Shown one piece after another: positions 36,137 to 45,022 of a stretch of DNA of 64,000 bases (the first letter of the stretch is position 1; every line of letters begins with the position of its first letter). The notes below the pieces were generated by a model, which ran no database searches, was not told the origin of the DNA, and saw only the letters and a program-made list of their open reading frames with translations. Origin of the DNA: Burkholderia gladioli (GTDB lineage: Bacteria > Pseudomonadota > Gammaproteobacteria > Burkholderiales > Burkholderiaceae); assembly GCF_000959725.1 (NCBI RefSeq), contig NZ_CP009323.1, positions 1 to 64,000 on the forward strand, given 5' to 3'. A program made the translations under genes and the position numbers.

Positions 36137-38005
36137 ATGCATCGCAATCGGAGAGGAATAAGTGCCAGGCAATATCGTGCGGAAGATTTTTTTAAAGACG
36201 CATCCGCCGCAAATTTCGCCTTGTCACCGGACGGAAAGCGGATTGCTTATCTGGCTGCGGACGGACAGGGCCTTGGCCTGTTCGTCCGGGAGCTACGCGG
36301 GGAGAAGGTGCATGGTCCAACCAGACGTCTGGCAGACCCGCGACGGCATACAGTGCTGGACTTCGTCTGGAAAGACGACACGCACCTATTGATGTCATGC
36401 GATCGACAAGGAAGCGAGAACTATCACATCTATTACGTGGACGTGCACGCCGACGCCGGACCCGTCGACTTGACACCGGGAGAAAACACACACTCGGTTA
36501 TAGTGAACGTGCTCAAAGACACACCTTCCTCTGTGTTGGTCGCGCATAACCAACGCACTGCGCACCTGCTAGATGTCTACAGGGTCGATGTGTCCACCGG
36601 CGCCTCCACCCTCCTGGCGCTCAATCCAGGCAATATCGTGAGTTGGTTCGCGGATGCGGACGGCAATGTCCGACTTGCGCAGTCCTCGGGTGATGCTGCC
36701 AGCCTGCATTACCGGAACGATCCAGGTAGTGAGTTCCGCCAGATCGCAACGCTCCGGTTCGACGAAATTGTCGTCCCCATAGCCTTCGTGCCCGGCATGC
36801 CGGACCATGCCTACGTTCTGTCGAACCGGCATAGAGATACACTCGCCCTCTACCAATTTGACCTCGAGGCCGGCGTGGAATCGCGCTTCGTGTACGGAAG
36901 AAACGACGTCGATCTAGGCGGCGTCCTATGGTCCGATGTTCGTCAGGAGATCCTGGGTGTAACCTGGACAGATACCAGGTTCCGCTGTGAATTCTTCGAC
37001 CCGGAACGGCACCACATGCAGATGGCGTTGGAGGCCGCGCTGCCAGACCATCAAATCGTCGTGAAAGGCGGCTCCGCGGATGAATCGCTCTTCGTCGTCT
37101 CCGCAGCCAGCGACAGGAATCCTGAACATCATTATCTATACCGCCGCAGTGAAAACCGACTCGTATCGCTTGGCAGCACATTGCCGCATCTGCGCCCGGA
37201 AGACATGGCCTCAATGGAACCTGTCCGCTTCGCAGCACACGACGGTCTCACGATACATGGCTATTTGAGCCGCCCCGCTCCGCTACTGCAGCGCCCGATC
37301 AGCATGCCGTCGCTGATTGTCTTCCCACACGGAGGGCCATGGGCTCGCGACGTATGGGGATTCAACCGGATCGTGCAGTGGCTTGCCAACCAGGGCTTTG
37401 CGGTACTCCAGATTAACTTTCGGGGGTCAACCGGCTACGGAAAGCACTTTTGGCGTGCCGGCTTCAGGCAATGGGGCAACGGCATACAACGGGATATTGA
37501 AGCCGCCGTGCAGTGGGCTGTCGAAAAAGGCGTGGCGCCGTTGAACCGGATCGGCATCTTCGGTTTCAGCTTCGGTGGCTACAGCGCGCTCATGCAGATC
37601 GCGCGAAACCCTGCCTTGTACCGCTGTGCGGTCGATTATGCTGGCCCCACTGATCTGCCTTCCTTTCTTCAGTCCATACCCGCAACATGGGAGCCAATGC
37701 GTGAAGCCTTGTATGAAATGATCGGCGACCCTCGCGACGAAAGGGGAAAGGCTGAACTGGATCGCGCATCGCCTCTTCACTGTGTCTATGACATTCGCAC
37801 GCCGCTGCTGGTGGCGCACGGCGCTGACGATCCGCGAGTCAACGTATCGGAAAGCGAACAGATCGCATTCGAACTGAAAAAGCGGGGCGCGCCCGTGGAG
37901 CTGTTCGTTTGTGCCGACGAGGGTCATGGGTTCACTCGTCCTCACAACCAGATCGATTTTTATGAGCATGCGGAACGGTTCTTTCGGAAATGGTTCGGCC
38001 CATAA
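36137..38005 (+). CDS. S9 family prolyl oligopeptidase (acylaminoacyl-peptidase type)
   Basis: Serine peptidase of 622 aa. An N-terminal beta-propeller (about 1-370; FALSPDGKRIAYLAADGQG is its first blade) is followed by an alpha/beta hydrolase domain. The catalytic triad is complete: Ser478 in GFSFGGYS, Asp565 in HGADDPRV and His597 in EGHGFT. There is no signal peptide, so it acts in the cytosol. It is transcribed divergently from the RiPP-like operon over a shared promoter region. Because the exporter's C39 domain has lost its active site, this peptidase is the best candidate for leader removal, or it may be a resistance peptidase; both are inference. Confidence 0.9.
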   Translation: MHRNRRGISARQYRAEDFFKDASAANFALSPDGKRIAYLAADGQGLGLFVRELRGEKVHGPTRRLADPRRHTVLDFVWKDDTHLLMSCDRQGSENYHIYYVDVHADAGPVDLTPGENTHSVIVNVLKDTPSSVLVAHNQRTAHLLDVYRVDVSTGASTLLALNPGNIVSWFADADGNVRLAQSSGDAASLHYRNDPGSEFRQIATLRFDEIVVPIAFVPGMPDHAYVLSNRHRDTLALYQFDLEAGVESRFVYGRNDVDLGGVLWSDVRQEILGVTWTDTRFRCEFFDPERHHMQMALEAALPDHQIVVKGGSADESLFVVSAASDRNPEHHYLYRRSENRLVSLGSTLPHLRPEDMASMEPVRFAAHDGLTIHGYLSRPAPLLQRPISMPSLIVFPHGGPWARDVWGFNRIVQWLANQGFAVLQINFRGSTGYGKHFWRAGFRQWGNGIQRDIEAAVQWAVEKGVAPLNRIGIFGFSFGGYSALMQIARNPALYRCAVDYAGPTDLPSFLQSIPATWEPMREALYEMIGDPRDERGKAELDRASPLHCVYDIRTPLLVAHGADDPRVNVSESEQIAFELKKRGAPVELFVCADEGHGFTRPHNQIDFYEHAERFFRKWFGP

Positions 38006-38354
38006 GCGAGCGCCACCAGCCACAGGTGTGAAAGAATGTGCGCCGGTCGAGACGGCGCGTTTGTCTCTGACAAGTGAACGGCCGTTCACGGACTGGAACC
38101 GACGCATGAACGTCGGACCGACGACGATTTTGAACGGCGGCTTGTGGCCGCACAGAGCCCCATGCCAACGGCGGACGATCGCCTCAGGTACGGGCCTTCA
38201 TGCGAGAGGCATGCATCGACCCAGATGGAATGGACACCGTCCTCCCTTCGGGGACGCAGGGTCCAGCAGGAACGCGGAGGCCCTCCAAAACCGAACGGCA
38301 TCAATGTGCCAGAGTGGAGTTTCGACACGTCCACTTGAGGAACGGAGGGCCCAA
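38006..38354. other. Upstream part of the IS110 element, no gene
   Basis: I see no gene. The region from about 38.09 kb on is probably the non-coding left arm of the IS110 element that follows; the exact left end could not be fixed because this family lacks terminal inverted repeats. Confidence 0.45.
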
Positions 38355-39377
38355 ATGAATGCTACGACATACGGACTGGATGTTGCAAAGCAGATTTTCC
38401 AGATGTACTGGGTCGACGCGCAAACCGGTGAGATTGCCAATCGGCGCTTTCGACGCGACGAGCTGATCGCGTTTCTGGCGAAGCGGCCTGCGGGTCGTGT
38501 GGCGCTTGAAGCATGCGGCAGCGCGCACTGGTGGGCCCGCAAGATCAAGGCACTCGGGCACGAGGTGGTGCTGTTGCATGCGAAGTTCATCCGACCGTTT
38601 GTCCAGACGAACAAGACCGACGCGGCGGATGCGCGGGCAATCTGGACGGCGGTACAGCAGCCGGGGATGCGAACGGTAGCGGCAAAGACGGAAGACCAGC
38701 AGGCGATGCTCGGCCTTCACCGTATGCGCTCGCTGCTGATCAAGTTCCGCACCATGCAGGTGAATCAGTTACGAGGGCTCGTCTACGAGTTCGGTGTGTC
38801 ATTCCGGGCCGGACGCGTGGCCGGCCTCACCGAAATGCGGGCCCGCATGGCAGAGCTCGAGGATGCGCTGCCGGGAACCATGTTCAGCAGTCTGCACGAC
38901 CAGTTGAGACGCATCGACGGGATCGAGCAGGATATCGACCACCTTGAGAAGCAGATAAGTGGCTGGCACAAGCAGGAAGCTGCATGCCGGGCAATCGCGG
39001 AAGTGCCAGGCATCGGCAGGCTTACCGCGACTGCGCTGGTCGCTACGATTGGGGATGCAAAAACGTTCAGGTCGGGGCGCGAGTTTGCCTCGTTCCTCGG
39101 GCTGGTGCCCAGGCAAAGCGGCACCGGCGGCAAGATCCGGCTGGGATCGATCTCCCGGCGAGGTGATCCGTATCTGCGCACGCTGTTGATCCACGGCGCG
39201 CGCTCGGCGATGTGTCACGCCAAAGTGCCGACTACATGGCAGAAGGCGATCCAGGAGCGACGACCAGCGAATGTTGCGGCGGTGGCCCTCGCCAACAAGA
39301 TGGCACGCACCGCATGGGCCATTCTGGCCCACGGCAAGACGTACGAGAAGAACCACGTCAGCGTGAAACCCGCTTAG
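38355..39377 (+). CDS. IS110-family transposase
   Basis: DEDD transposase of 340 aa, intact. The N-terminal RuvC-like domain starts YGLDVAKQIFQMYWVDAQTG and contains ALEACGSAHWWARKIKALGH and NKTDAADARAIWTAV. The C-terminal transposase_20 domain has AEVPGIGRLTATALVATIGD, then FASFLGLVPRQSGTGGK. The ATG at 38355 has GGAGG upstream. The frame as a whole is open from 37911, but the upstream part is not family sequence. The element's non-coding 3' arm fills the space to the IS3 element at 39.59 kb. Confidence 0.9.
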   Translation: MNATTYGLDVAKQIFQMYWVDAQTGEIANRRFRRDELIAFLAKRPAGRVALEACGSAHWWARKIKALGHEVVLLHAKFIRPFVQTNKTDAADARAIWTAVQQPGMRTVAAKTEDQQAMLGLHRMRSLLIKFRTMQVNQLRGLVYEFGVSFRAGRVAGLTEMRARMAELEDALPGTMFSSLHDQLRRIDGIEQDIDHLEKQISGWHKQEAACRAIAEVPGIGRLTATALVATIGDAKTFRSGREFASFLGLVPRQSGTGGKIRLGSISRRGDPYLRTLLIHGARSAMCHAKVPTTWQKAIQERRPANVAAVALANKMARTAWAILAHGKTYEKNHVSVKPA

Positions 39378-39592
39378 CAGATGAGCAAAGAAAGACGAGG
39401 TGAAGTGCCGATAGGTTGCTGAGGTTGATTAACATGTGATGGCGAAACAGGTCGGACCGCAGGAACATAACCCTGAACACAGCCTTGCGCTTAAAAGTGC
39501 GTGGCCCAGATGAGGATGTTCCCGGCGAATTCCATCAGGGCCCGCGGGCTTCGGCTTGCACTACAGGCCGGATATAAGACCGCAGCCGATAC

Positions 39593-41202
39593 GGGGGTGC
39601 GGACAAAAACTTGGACTACCTGGAGGTAGTTCATGTACTCGTACGAAGACCGTCTTCGAGCGGTCCGGCTTTACCTAGAGTTGGGAAAGCGCATCAGGGC
39701 GACCATCAGACGGCTGGGTTACCCGACAAAGAATGCCTTGAAAGCCTGGCATCGCGAATACGAGGAGTGTCATGAACTACGGATTGGTTATGTTCGCGCG
39801 ACGCCAAGGTATTCGGACGAACAGAAACAAGCTGCCGTTGATCACTATTTAAGCCATGACCGATGTGCTGCTGCTACGTTGAGGGCTTTGGGCTATCCGA
39901 GTCGCGGAACGCTCGCGGCCTGGATTGAAGAACGGTGCCCCAAGACTGGCAAGCGTGTTGTCGGCAGGGTGGCTGGCAGCGTTCCGGCATCGCGGGAGGC
40001 TAGGCAGGTGGCAGTCATCGAGCTGTGCACGAGAGAGGAAAGCGCACGCTTGGTCGCCGAGAAAGCGGGCGTAAGCAGGCCGATGCTGTACAACTGGAAG
40101 AACCAGCTACTCGGTCGAGAGGTCCCAGCATCTATGAAACGCCAGAAGAAGCCAGCGCCGGATCATGAACGTGAGGAGCTGGAGCAGCAGGTCGAATCGC
40201 TTCGACGCGATATACGGAAGTTGGAGCTCGAGCGCGACCGCCTCAAGAAGGCGAACGAACTGGTAAAAAAAGGAATGGGCATCGACCTGCAACTCCTGAG
40301 CAACCAGGAGAAGACGATGCTGGTTGATGCCCTGAAACAAACCTATTCTTTGCCGGAATTGTTAGCCGTCTTGGGGCTTGCTCGCAGTTCCTACTTCTAT
40401 CACCGTGCACGTCGGCTCGTCGCTGACAGGCATGCCGGTGCGCGTCGCGTCATCGCAGACATCTTCGAGCGCAATCACCGCTGTTACGGCTATCGTCGAA
40501 TCCGCGCAGCCTTGATAAGGCACCAACTGCTCATCTCGGAGAAAGTGGTGCGACGCTTGATGCGACAGGAAGGTCTGATCGCAGCCACGACCAGACGACG
40601 TCGCTATGGCTCCTACCGTGGGGAAATAAGCCCTGCGCCGGAGAATCTTATCAATCGAGATTTCCGTGCAGCCGCCCCGAATCGGAAATGGCTGACCGAC
40701 ATTACCGAATTCCAGATCCCGGCAGGCAAGGTCTATCTGTCGCCGGTGATCGACTGCTTTGACGGTCTCGTCGTTAGCTGGTCAATCAGCACGCGGCCAG
40801 ATGCTGAACTCGTCAATACCATGCTGGATTCAGCGATCGAATCGGTGGCTGATTGCGATGAGCGACCCGTAGTGCACTCCGACCGCGGTGCCCATTATCG
40901 CTGGCCGGGATGGCTATCGCGAATGAGCGATGCCAGGCTGATTCGGTCGATGTCACGCAAAGGATGCTCGCCCGATAACGCAGCATGTGAAGGCTTCTTC
41001 GGGCGACTCAAGACGGAAATGTTCTATCCTCGTAACTGGCGAGCTTCGACCGTTGACGAATTTATCGAGGCTCTCGACTCCTACATCCGGTGGTACAACG
41101 CAACGCGGATCAAGGTCTCGCTCGGCTCTCTTAGTCCGATCGAATACCGGCAAAGTCTTGGAATCGCGGCATAAATCAGTCCAAGAATTTAGCCGCACCC
41201 CC
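39593..41202 (+). mobile_element. IS3-family insertion sequence
   Basis: 1.61 kb with matching ends. The left end starts GGGGGTGCGGACAAAAACTT and the right end, read inversely, starts GGGGGTGCGGCTAAATTCTT. One transposase gene lies inside, about 40 bases from the left end. The right end abuts a truncated IS1182 copy and the left end the tail of an IS110 element. The missing IS1182 end is not on the other side, so a deletion accompanied or followed the insertion. Confidence 0.85.
39633..41174 (+). CDS. IS3-family transposase (OrfAB in one frame)
   Basis: 513 aa. Residues 1-230 carry helix-turn-helix segments (for example RLVAEKAGVSRPMLYNW) and a coiled-coil region before the catalytic part. 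Residues 240-513 are the rve integrase core with the DDE residues in KWLTDITEFQIP, VHSDRGAHY and NAACEGFFGRLKTEMFY. It is a single open frame rather than the usual two frames joined by -1 slippage. GGAGG precedes the ATG. It appears intact and possibly active. Confidence 0.9.
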   Translation: MYSYEDRLRAVRLYLELGKRIRATIRRLGYPTKNALKAWHREYEECHELRIGYVRATPRYSDEQKQAAVDHYLSHDRCAAATLRALGYPSRGTLAAWIEERCPKTGKRVVGRVAGSVPASREARQVAVIELCTREESARLVAEKAGVSRPMLYNWKNQLLGREVPASMKRQKKPAPDHEREELEQQVESLRRDIRKLELERDRLKKANELVKKGMGIDLQLLSNQEKTMLVDALKQTYSLPELLAVLGLARSSYFYHRARRLVADRHAGARRVIADIFERNHRCYGYRRIRAALIRHQLLISEKVVRRLMRQEGLIAATTRRRRYGSYRGEISPAPENLINRDFRAAAPNRKWLTDITEFQIPAGKVYLSPVIDCFDGLVVSWSISTRPDAELVNTMLDSAIESVADCDERPVVHSDRGAHYRWPGWLSRMSDARLIRSMSRKGCSPDNAACEGFFGRLKTEMFYPRNWRASTVDEFIEALDSYIRWYNATRIKVSLGSLSPIEYRQSLGIAA

Positions 41203-42379
41203 GAGCCCGAGTGCACTGTGACTTCATTTGGCATTGCGAACAGGCGCTGCTCCAGTATCGATGTAGCTGCATCCCGTGTTCCTCGCTGGTGTATCGGTAA
41301 ATTGCCCGCTCTCCAGCTGGACATTGGTATTCGTCGTCCCGCGCAATGTAAATGAAGTCTGCCTTGTCGAACCGGCCATGGTATTTCGCACCTGATGTTG
41401 TCGGCTTCGGCAGCATGACCGCAATCCCCGCATCGGCACACTCCTTGATCTGAGTCCCGGTGTAGTAGCCACGATCGGCGACTGCCCGCAGTCTGGTCTT
41501 ACCCATCGCGTCGCGCGCAGCTTTTGCCATGGGGCTAAGCTGCGCCCGGTCACTGCCAGAGTTTGTGACCTCGTGAGCCACGATGAGGTGGTGTTTGGCG
41601 TCAACGGCCACCTGGACGTTGTAGCCCACCATTCCCGAGCCTTTGCCGCTCGTCGCCATGGAGCGCGCGTCGGGATCAGTCATCGAGAGTTGGCCATCAG
41701 GCTGCGTCTTGAGTTGCTCCTTGATCTGATCGAGGTTCCGCATCTGCTCGCGTAAGCGCGCGATCTTGTCTTGCAATCGAGTCGTCTTCGCTTCGAGTTC
41801 CGCGGGTTGCGTACGATCGGCAGTCTCCAGCGCGTTCAGATACCGCTGGATGCTCTCCTCAATCTGCCTTTGGCGCTTGTCGACCTTACCCTCGGTGAAG
41901 TTGCGATCGCGCGTATTGACTGCCTTGAACTTGCTACTGTCAATGGCGACCAGCGCTTGCGAGAACAGCTTCAGCTCACGGCAGAGCATCACGAAGCGGC
42001 GACACACGTTGCGAATGCCGACGCCGTTGTCACGACGAAAGTCGGCTATGGTCTTGAAGTCTGGAGCCAGTCGGCCCGTAAGCCACATCAACTCAACATT
42101 GCGTTGGCATTCACGTTCCAGGCGACGGCTCGATTGAACCCGGTTCAGGTAGCCGTAGATATAGATCTTCAGCAGCACTGCTGGATGATAGGACGGGCGA
42201 CCCGTAGTCGACGGGATTGCTCCATCGAACCCCACTGATGCAAGGTCAAGCTCTTCTACAAACGCCTCGATAATCCTGACCGGGTTGTCCTCGGCGACGA
42301 AGTCATCGAGGCATTCTGGAAGCAGCGTCACCTGCTTGCGATCTTCACCTTCTATGAATCGCTTCATCCGGTCACCCAT
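41189..42379 (-). pseudogene. IS1182-family transposase, C-terminally truncated
   Basis: 396 codons from MGDRMKRFIEGEDRKQVTLL. The family core is intact up to the zinc-like motif CSQCQMKSQC; the last six residues and the stop come from the IS3 end. The C-terminal domain with HVFGTLKHWMG, present in the copy at 26.6 kb, is missing, so it cannot be functional. It differs from that copy at many positions, so the two arrived separately or long ago. Confidence 0.85.
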
Positions 42380-42435
42380 GCTGAATGAGTTAATCCAGTT
42401 TAGGTGACCAGGGTGTTTTCACACAAGCTCGACCC
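41203..42435 (-). mobile_element. Truncated IS1182-family element
   Basis: It keeps the 5' end (RC GGGTCGAGCTTGTGTGAAAA, ending at 42435), which matches the ends of the complete copy at 25.3-27.0 kb. The 3' part was lost at the boundary with the IS3 element at 41202. Confidence 0.8.
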
Positions 42436-42456
42436 ATTCCGGTCGTCTGGTTTACT

Positions 42457-43431
42457 TCATAGCGGACGTTCAGCGCCGAAAACTCCAGCGTTATCGAGCA
42501 TCTGAACTAGTCCTTCAGGATAGACAGTCTCGGTGGTGCTGGACAGCTCTTCCCGGCTCCACCATTTATGGTCTGCCATTACTTCCATCTCTTCCGCAGT
42601 CCAACTGTCACGTGAGATGGATTCCGCATCGGCATAGATCACGAAGTAGAGTTCGACGGGGAGCACGTGCTCGCCGTCAGGTAACTGCAAGGGCACTTGG
42701 CGTCGTCCGACCGGTTTCGATACCTGCGCCGCGCAAATGCCCGTCTCTTCACGGAATTCTCGTATCGCCGCGTCCTCAAACGTCTCACCATCCTCGACGC
42801 CACCGCCCGGCGTCGCCCAGTAGGCCTTTCCAGCAAGCGCCCCAGACCGATGCACAAAACGGAACAACAAGACGCGCCGTTCTGAAGTGGTAATCAGCAG
42901 CCTGGCTGAAGGCCGCTCGCGCATTGGGTTCACCGGCTTTTCGTACAGTGAATCCATATAGTCGGTCGACTCAGGCATCGGCTTGGTTCCCACCCGCACG
43001 AAACCAAGCGACTCATAGTAGGCACAGAGCCTGGTGTTTCTCGCGTCGCAGCCGAGTCGGACAAAACGGCGGTTCAGAATTCTGACTTGATTGGCGCACC
43101 AATCAATGATGAAACTGCCTAGTCCACGGCCGTTAAAACCCTTTCGCACGCAAAGTCCATGCACATAGCCGGCGATTGGTTCTTGAGGTCCCCAGTACGT
43201 TTCATCATCCCAATCTAGAGAGAACGTCGCCACTGGTATGCCGTCGTCAGCGACAAGATACACCGCCCTTCGCGAAAAACTGTTCAGCACCCACCTTTTG
43301 GAAAAGCCGTCTCCTTCTTTACCCCAGGCATAGTCGCCATGTGCAACCTTATTCGCATGCGCGTCGTTCCGGATCTGCGTGACCACGGTCACATCATCTG
43401 CTGTTACGCGACGGACGCATCTTACGATCAT
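42457..43431 (-). CDS. GNAT acetyltransferase-Nudix hydrolase fusion
   Basis: 324 aa with two enzymes in one chain. The GNAT domain (about residues 5-165) has GLCVRKGFNGRGLGSFIIDW as its acetyl-CoA loop and NTRLCAYYESLGFVRVG at its end. The Nudix domain (about 175-310) has the Nudix box GGGVEDGETFEDAAIREFRE followed by ETG, which fits the Gx5Ex7REUXEExGU consensus. The substrate is unknown; such fusions may modify and detoxify aminoacyl or nucleotide compounds. It starts just inside the left end of the truncated IS1182. The start at 43431 (MIVRCVRRVTADDV) is natural for GNAT. Confidence 0.87.
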   Translation of the reverse strand: MIVRCVRRVTADDVTVVTQIRNDAHANKVAHGDYAWGKEGDGFSKRWVLNSFSRRAVYLVADDGIPVATFSLDWDDETYWGPQEPIAGYVHGLCVRKGFNGRGLGSFIIDWCANQVRILNRRFVRLGCDARNTRLCAYYESLGFVRVGTKPMPESTDYMDSLYEKPVNPMRERPSARLLITTSERRVLLFRFVHRSGALAGKAYWATPGGGVEDGETFEDAAIREFREETGICAAQVSKPVGRRQVPLQLPDGEHVLPVELYFVIYADAESISRDSWTAEEMEVMADHKWWSREELSSTTETVYPEGLVQMLDNAGVFGAERPL

Positions 43432-43633
43432 CGTTCGGGTCCGTTCGTTTGTTGGGTCATCAACTCGACCGCCGTAGAGCTCCTCGTGCCGCTCTTTGGC
43501 CTCATGGTCCGCACGCCGAACGGCGGAGACTGGCCCAGTCTGTGCCTAAGGGGTGCGGCGCTGATAAGACAAAAGCCGCCGTCCTACACCCCATCAGCGG
43601 TCAGTCACAGGGTGTCGGGCCGGCACATTGGTT

Positions 43634-44437
43634 TTATATCGTTTCGGCGACGCGGACGATAGTCAACGCGGCCGGTACCAGCATTATCTGTGCACATAAG
43701 GTCCCAAGAACTCGCGCTCCAGCAAGAGTGGTGATAGCTCGCCGAAAGCTATTCTCGGAGTTCCGGCCCTCGATCACGTCGTCCGTCATGACGGAAACCT
43801 GCGGGTCAATGACCACTGCTAACACCACCGTCGCAAAGCCATTGATCACCGATGAAAGATTGGCGCACGTTACACGCAAATCTGGCTTCAGATATCCAGC
43901 GTAGAGCAACGCGAAAACGCCGACAGTCCAAATGGCCATCGCGAACACGTTGAGAACTATCACCGTACCGGAGACCCCCGCACCGCTCGCTAGCTGTGAA
44001 ATGTTCTGGCGAGACGGAACGCGCGCACCGTCGCGCAGATAGGCGATGCCGCCACGGCTGAATATGTGGAGCATGAGGCGCGGCAACGAGCGATTAGCCT
44101 GAAAGTGCTCGACAGCACGACTGAAATATCGCTGAAACGTCGGGATCAGGAGTGCGCCGACTACGCTCGCCACAGTGGCCGTGACCAGGAAGAGACGGAA
44201 ATCACCGAGGAGCCGATCGTCAAGATGTCGGGCGATATCAAGCTCGACGCGCTTAGCTATGAATGGCCCTTGGAAGGAGTTCGCGGTTCGTGAGACAAGG
44301 GCGATGATGCCGAACAGAGAGAACGACACAGCTATACGCCGCGTGCGGACGCCGGCGATTCGTACCGCGTAGGCCAGCGTTGCGATAACGTGGATTACAA
44401 ACGTAAGTCCGCAGATGATGAAAAGCTGGGCGTCCAT
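43634..44437 (-). CDS. Amj-like lipid II flippase family protein (DUF2837)
   Basis: Multi-pass inner-membrane protein, 267 aa. The N-terminus matches the Amj (YdaH) family as I know it: FVIHVIATLAYAVRIAGVRT followed by RRIAVSFSLFGIIALVSRTA. Amj of Bacillus subtilis is an alternative lipid II flippase that replaces MurJ, and it is induced when MurJ is inhibited. Its presence on an island next to an antimicrobial-like peptide cluster suggests a resistance role, for example if MurJ is the target; this is inference. The family is rare in proteobacteria. Confidence 0.72.
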   Translation of the reverse strand: MDAQLFIICGLTFVIHVIATLAYAVRIAGVRTRRIAVSFSLFGIIALVSRTANSFQGPFIAKRVELDIARHLDDRLLGDFRLFLVTATVASVVGALLIPTFQRYFSRAVEHFQANRSLPRLMLHIFSRGGIAYLRDGARVPSRQNISQLASGAGVSGTVIVLNVFAMAIWTVGVFALLYAGYLKPDLRVTCANLSSVINGFATVVLAVVIDPQVSVMTDDVIEGRNSENSFRRAITTLAGARVLGTLCAQIMLVPAALTIVRVAETI

Positions 44438-44595
44438 GAGATCGCGAGGAGGCTGGGAAGAAATATAAGTCTAGCGGAGCGAGGCTGCCGTAGCGGCGGC
44501 CAGAAACACGACGATTCATCTCGAACGCCCGCGAGCAGCCGCACGCGGTATCGTAATGCCGTCAGCATGACTCGACCTACCTCATGCTCAACGAT

Positions 44596-44820
44596 TCAAC
44601 TTACTGGAGAAGTCAACGAGAGGTGCTGCATGATTGCTTCGACAGCCTGCTCAATCGAAGATTCTGCCGTGTCGACGACGAGGCGGGGAAGGTCCCACTG
44701 CTCGTATTGGCGTTCCCGCACGTTTTGCCATGTCGGCAACTGAAGGCCTAGAATGTCGGCCTCTCGCCCCTCGACCCTATGCCGGTGCATTGCGGCATCA
44801 TAATAACGACATTGCATAAA
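44596..44820 (-). pseudogene. Fragment of a kinase-like P-loop protein
   Basis: Only the C-terminal about 70 residues look like protein: RYYDAAMHRHRVEGREADIL, then LPTWQNVRERQYEQWDLPRL and VVDTAESSIEQAVEAI. This pattern is the end of small AAA_33-type nucleoside- or antibiotic-kinase-like proteins. The P-loop part is missing and the upstream DNA is unrelated, so it is a remnant. Confidence 0.5.
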
Positions 44821-44873
44821 TATTTCGTCCGGCCGCCTAGGCCCACGAGCAGGGCATAGCGTCCCCAAGCGCC

Positions 44874-44910
44874 TTGACCAAAACTTGACCAAAGTAGGCA
44901 GAAGTTGACC
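44874..44910 (+). repeat. TTGACC direct repeats near the right island end
   Basis: TTGACC occurs three times, at 44874, 44885 and 44905, within CTTGACCAAA-like units and spaced 11 and 20 bases. It lies about 100 bases inside attR. Short direct repeats at this position are typical of arm-type binding sites of tyrosine recombinases. No function has been shown. Confidence 0.45.
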
Positions 44911-44994
44911 GAAAAAGATCAAAAAGCGCAGCCGATTAGTGGATGGCCACCGATGCAAGTCATTGATTTTACTGCGCTTTAATTTTTACCTATT

Positions 44995-45022
44995 GGCTGG
45001 AAGCGGGACTCCCCATCCGGTG
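44995..45022 (+). other. attR: right island junction
   Basis: GCGGGACTCCCCATCCGG. Bases up to GGACTC (45006-45011) have an island partner in the tRNA-like attL; bases after it are the DUF442 gene. The reconstructed empty site GGCGGACTCCCCATCCG resembles the tRNA-Lys anticodon arm GGCGGACTCTTAATCCG at 14 of 17 positions, with the same stem and a changed loop. Confidence 0.82.

Larger units (their letters stand above)
19949..45005. mobile_element. 25 kb genomic island inserted in a DUF442 gene
   Basis: The two halves of one DUF442 gene sit at the outer edges of this interval on the same strand. Joining them at the shared GGACTC (19943-19948 and 45006-45011) gives an uninterrupted reading frame (CNPPDGE joined to ESADQPAF). 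The left end is a tRNA-Lys(CTT) 3' fragment. Direct repeats typical of recombinase arm sites lie near the right end. The cargo is a decayed STAND/DUF2971 locus, IS elements, two GNAT enzymes, a RiPP-like cluster and an Amj-like flippase. No integrase gene was found, so the island is probably immobile or was mobilised in trans. Confidence 0.85.
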
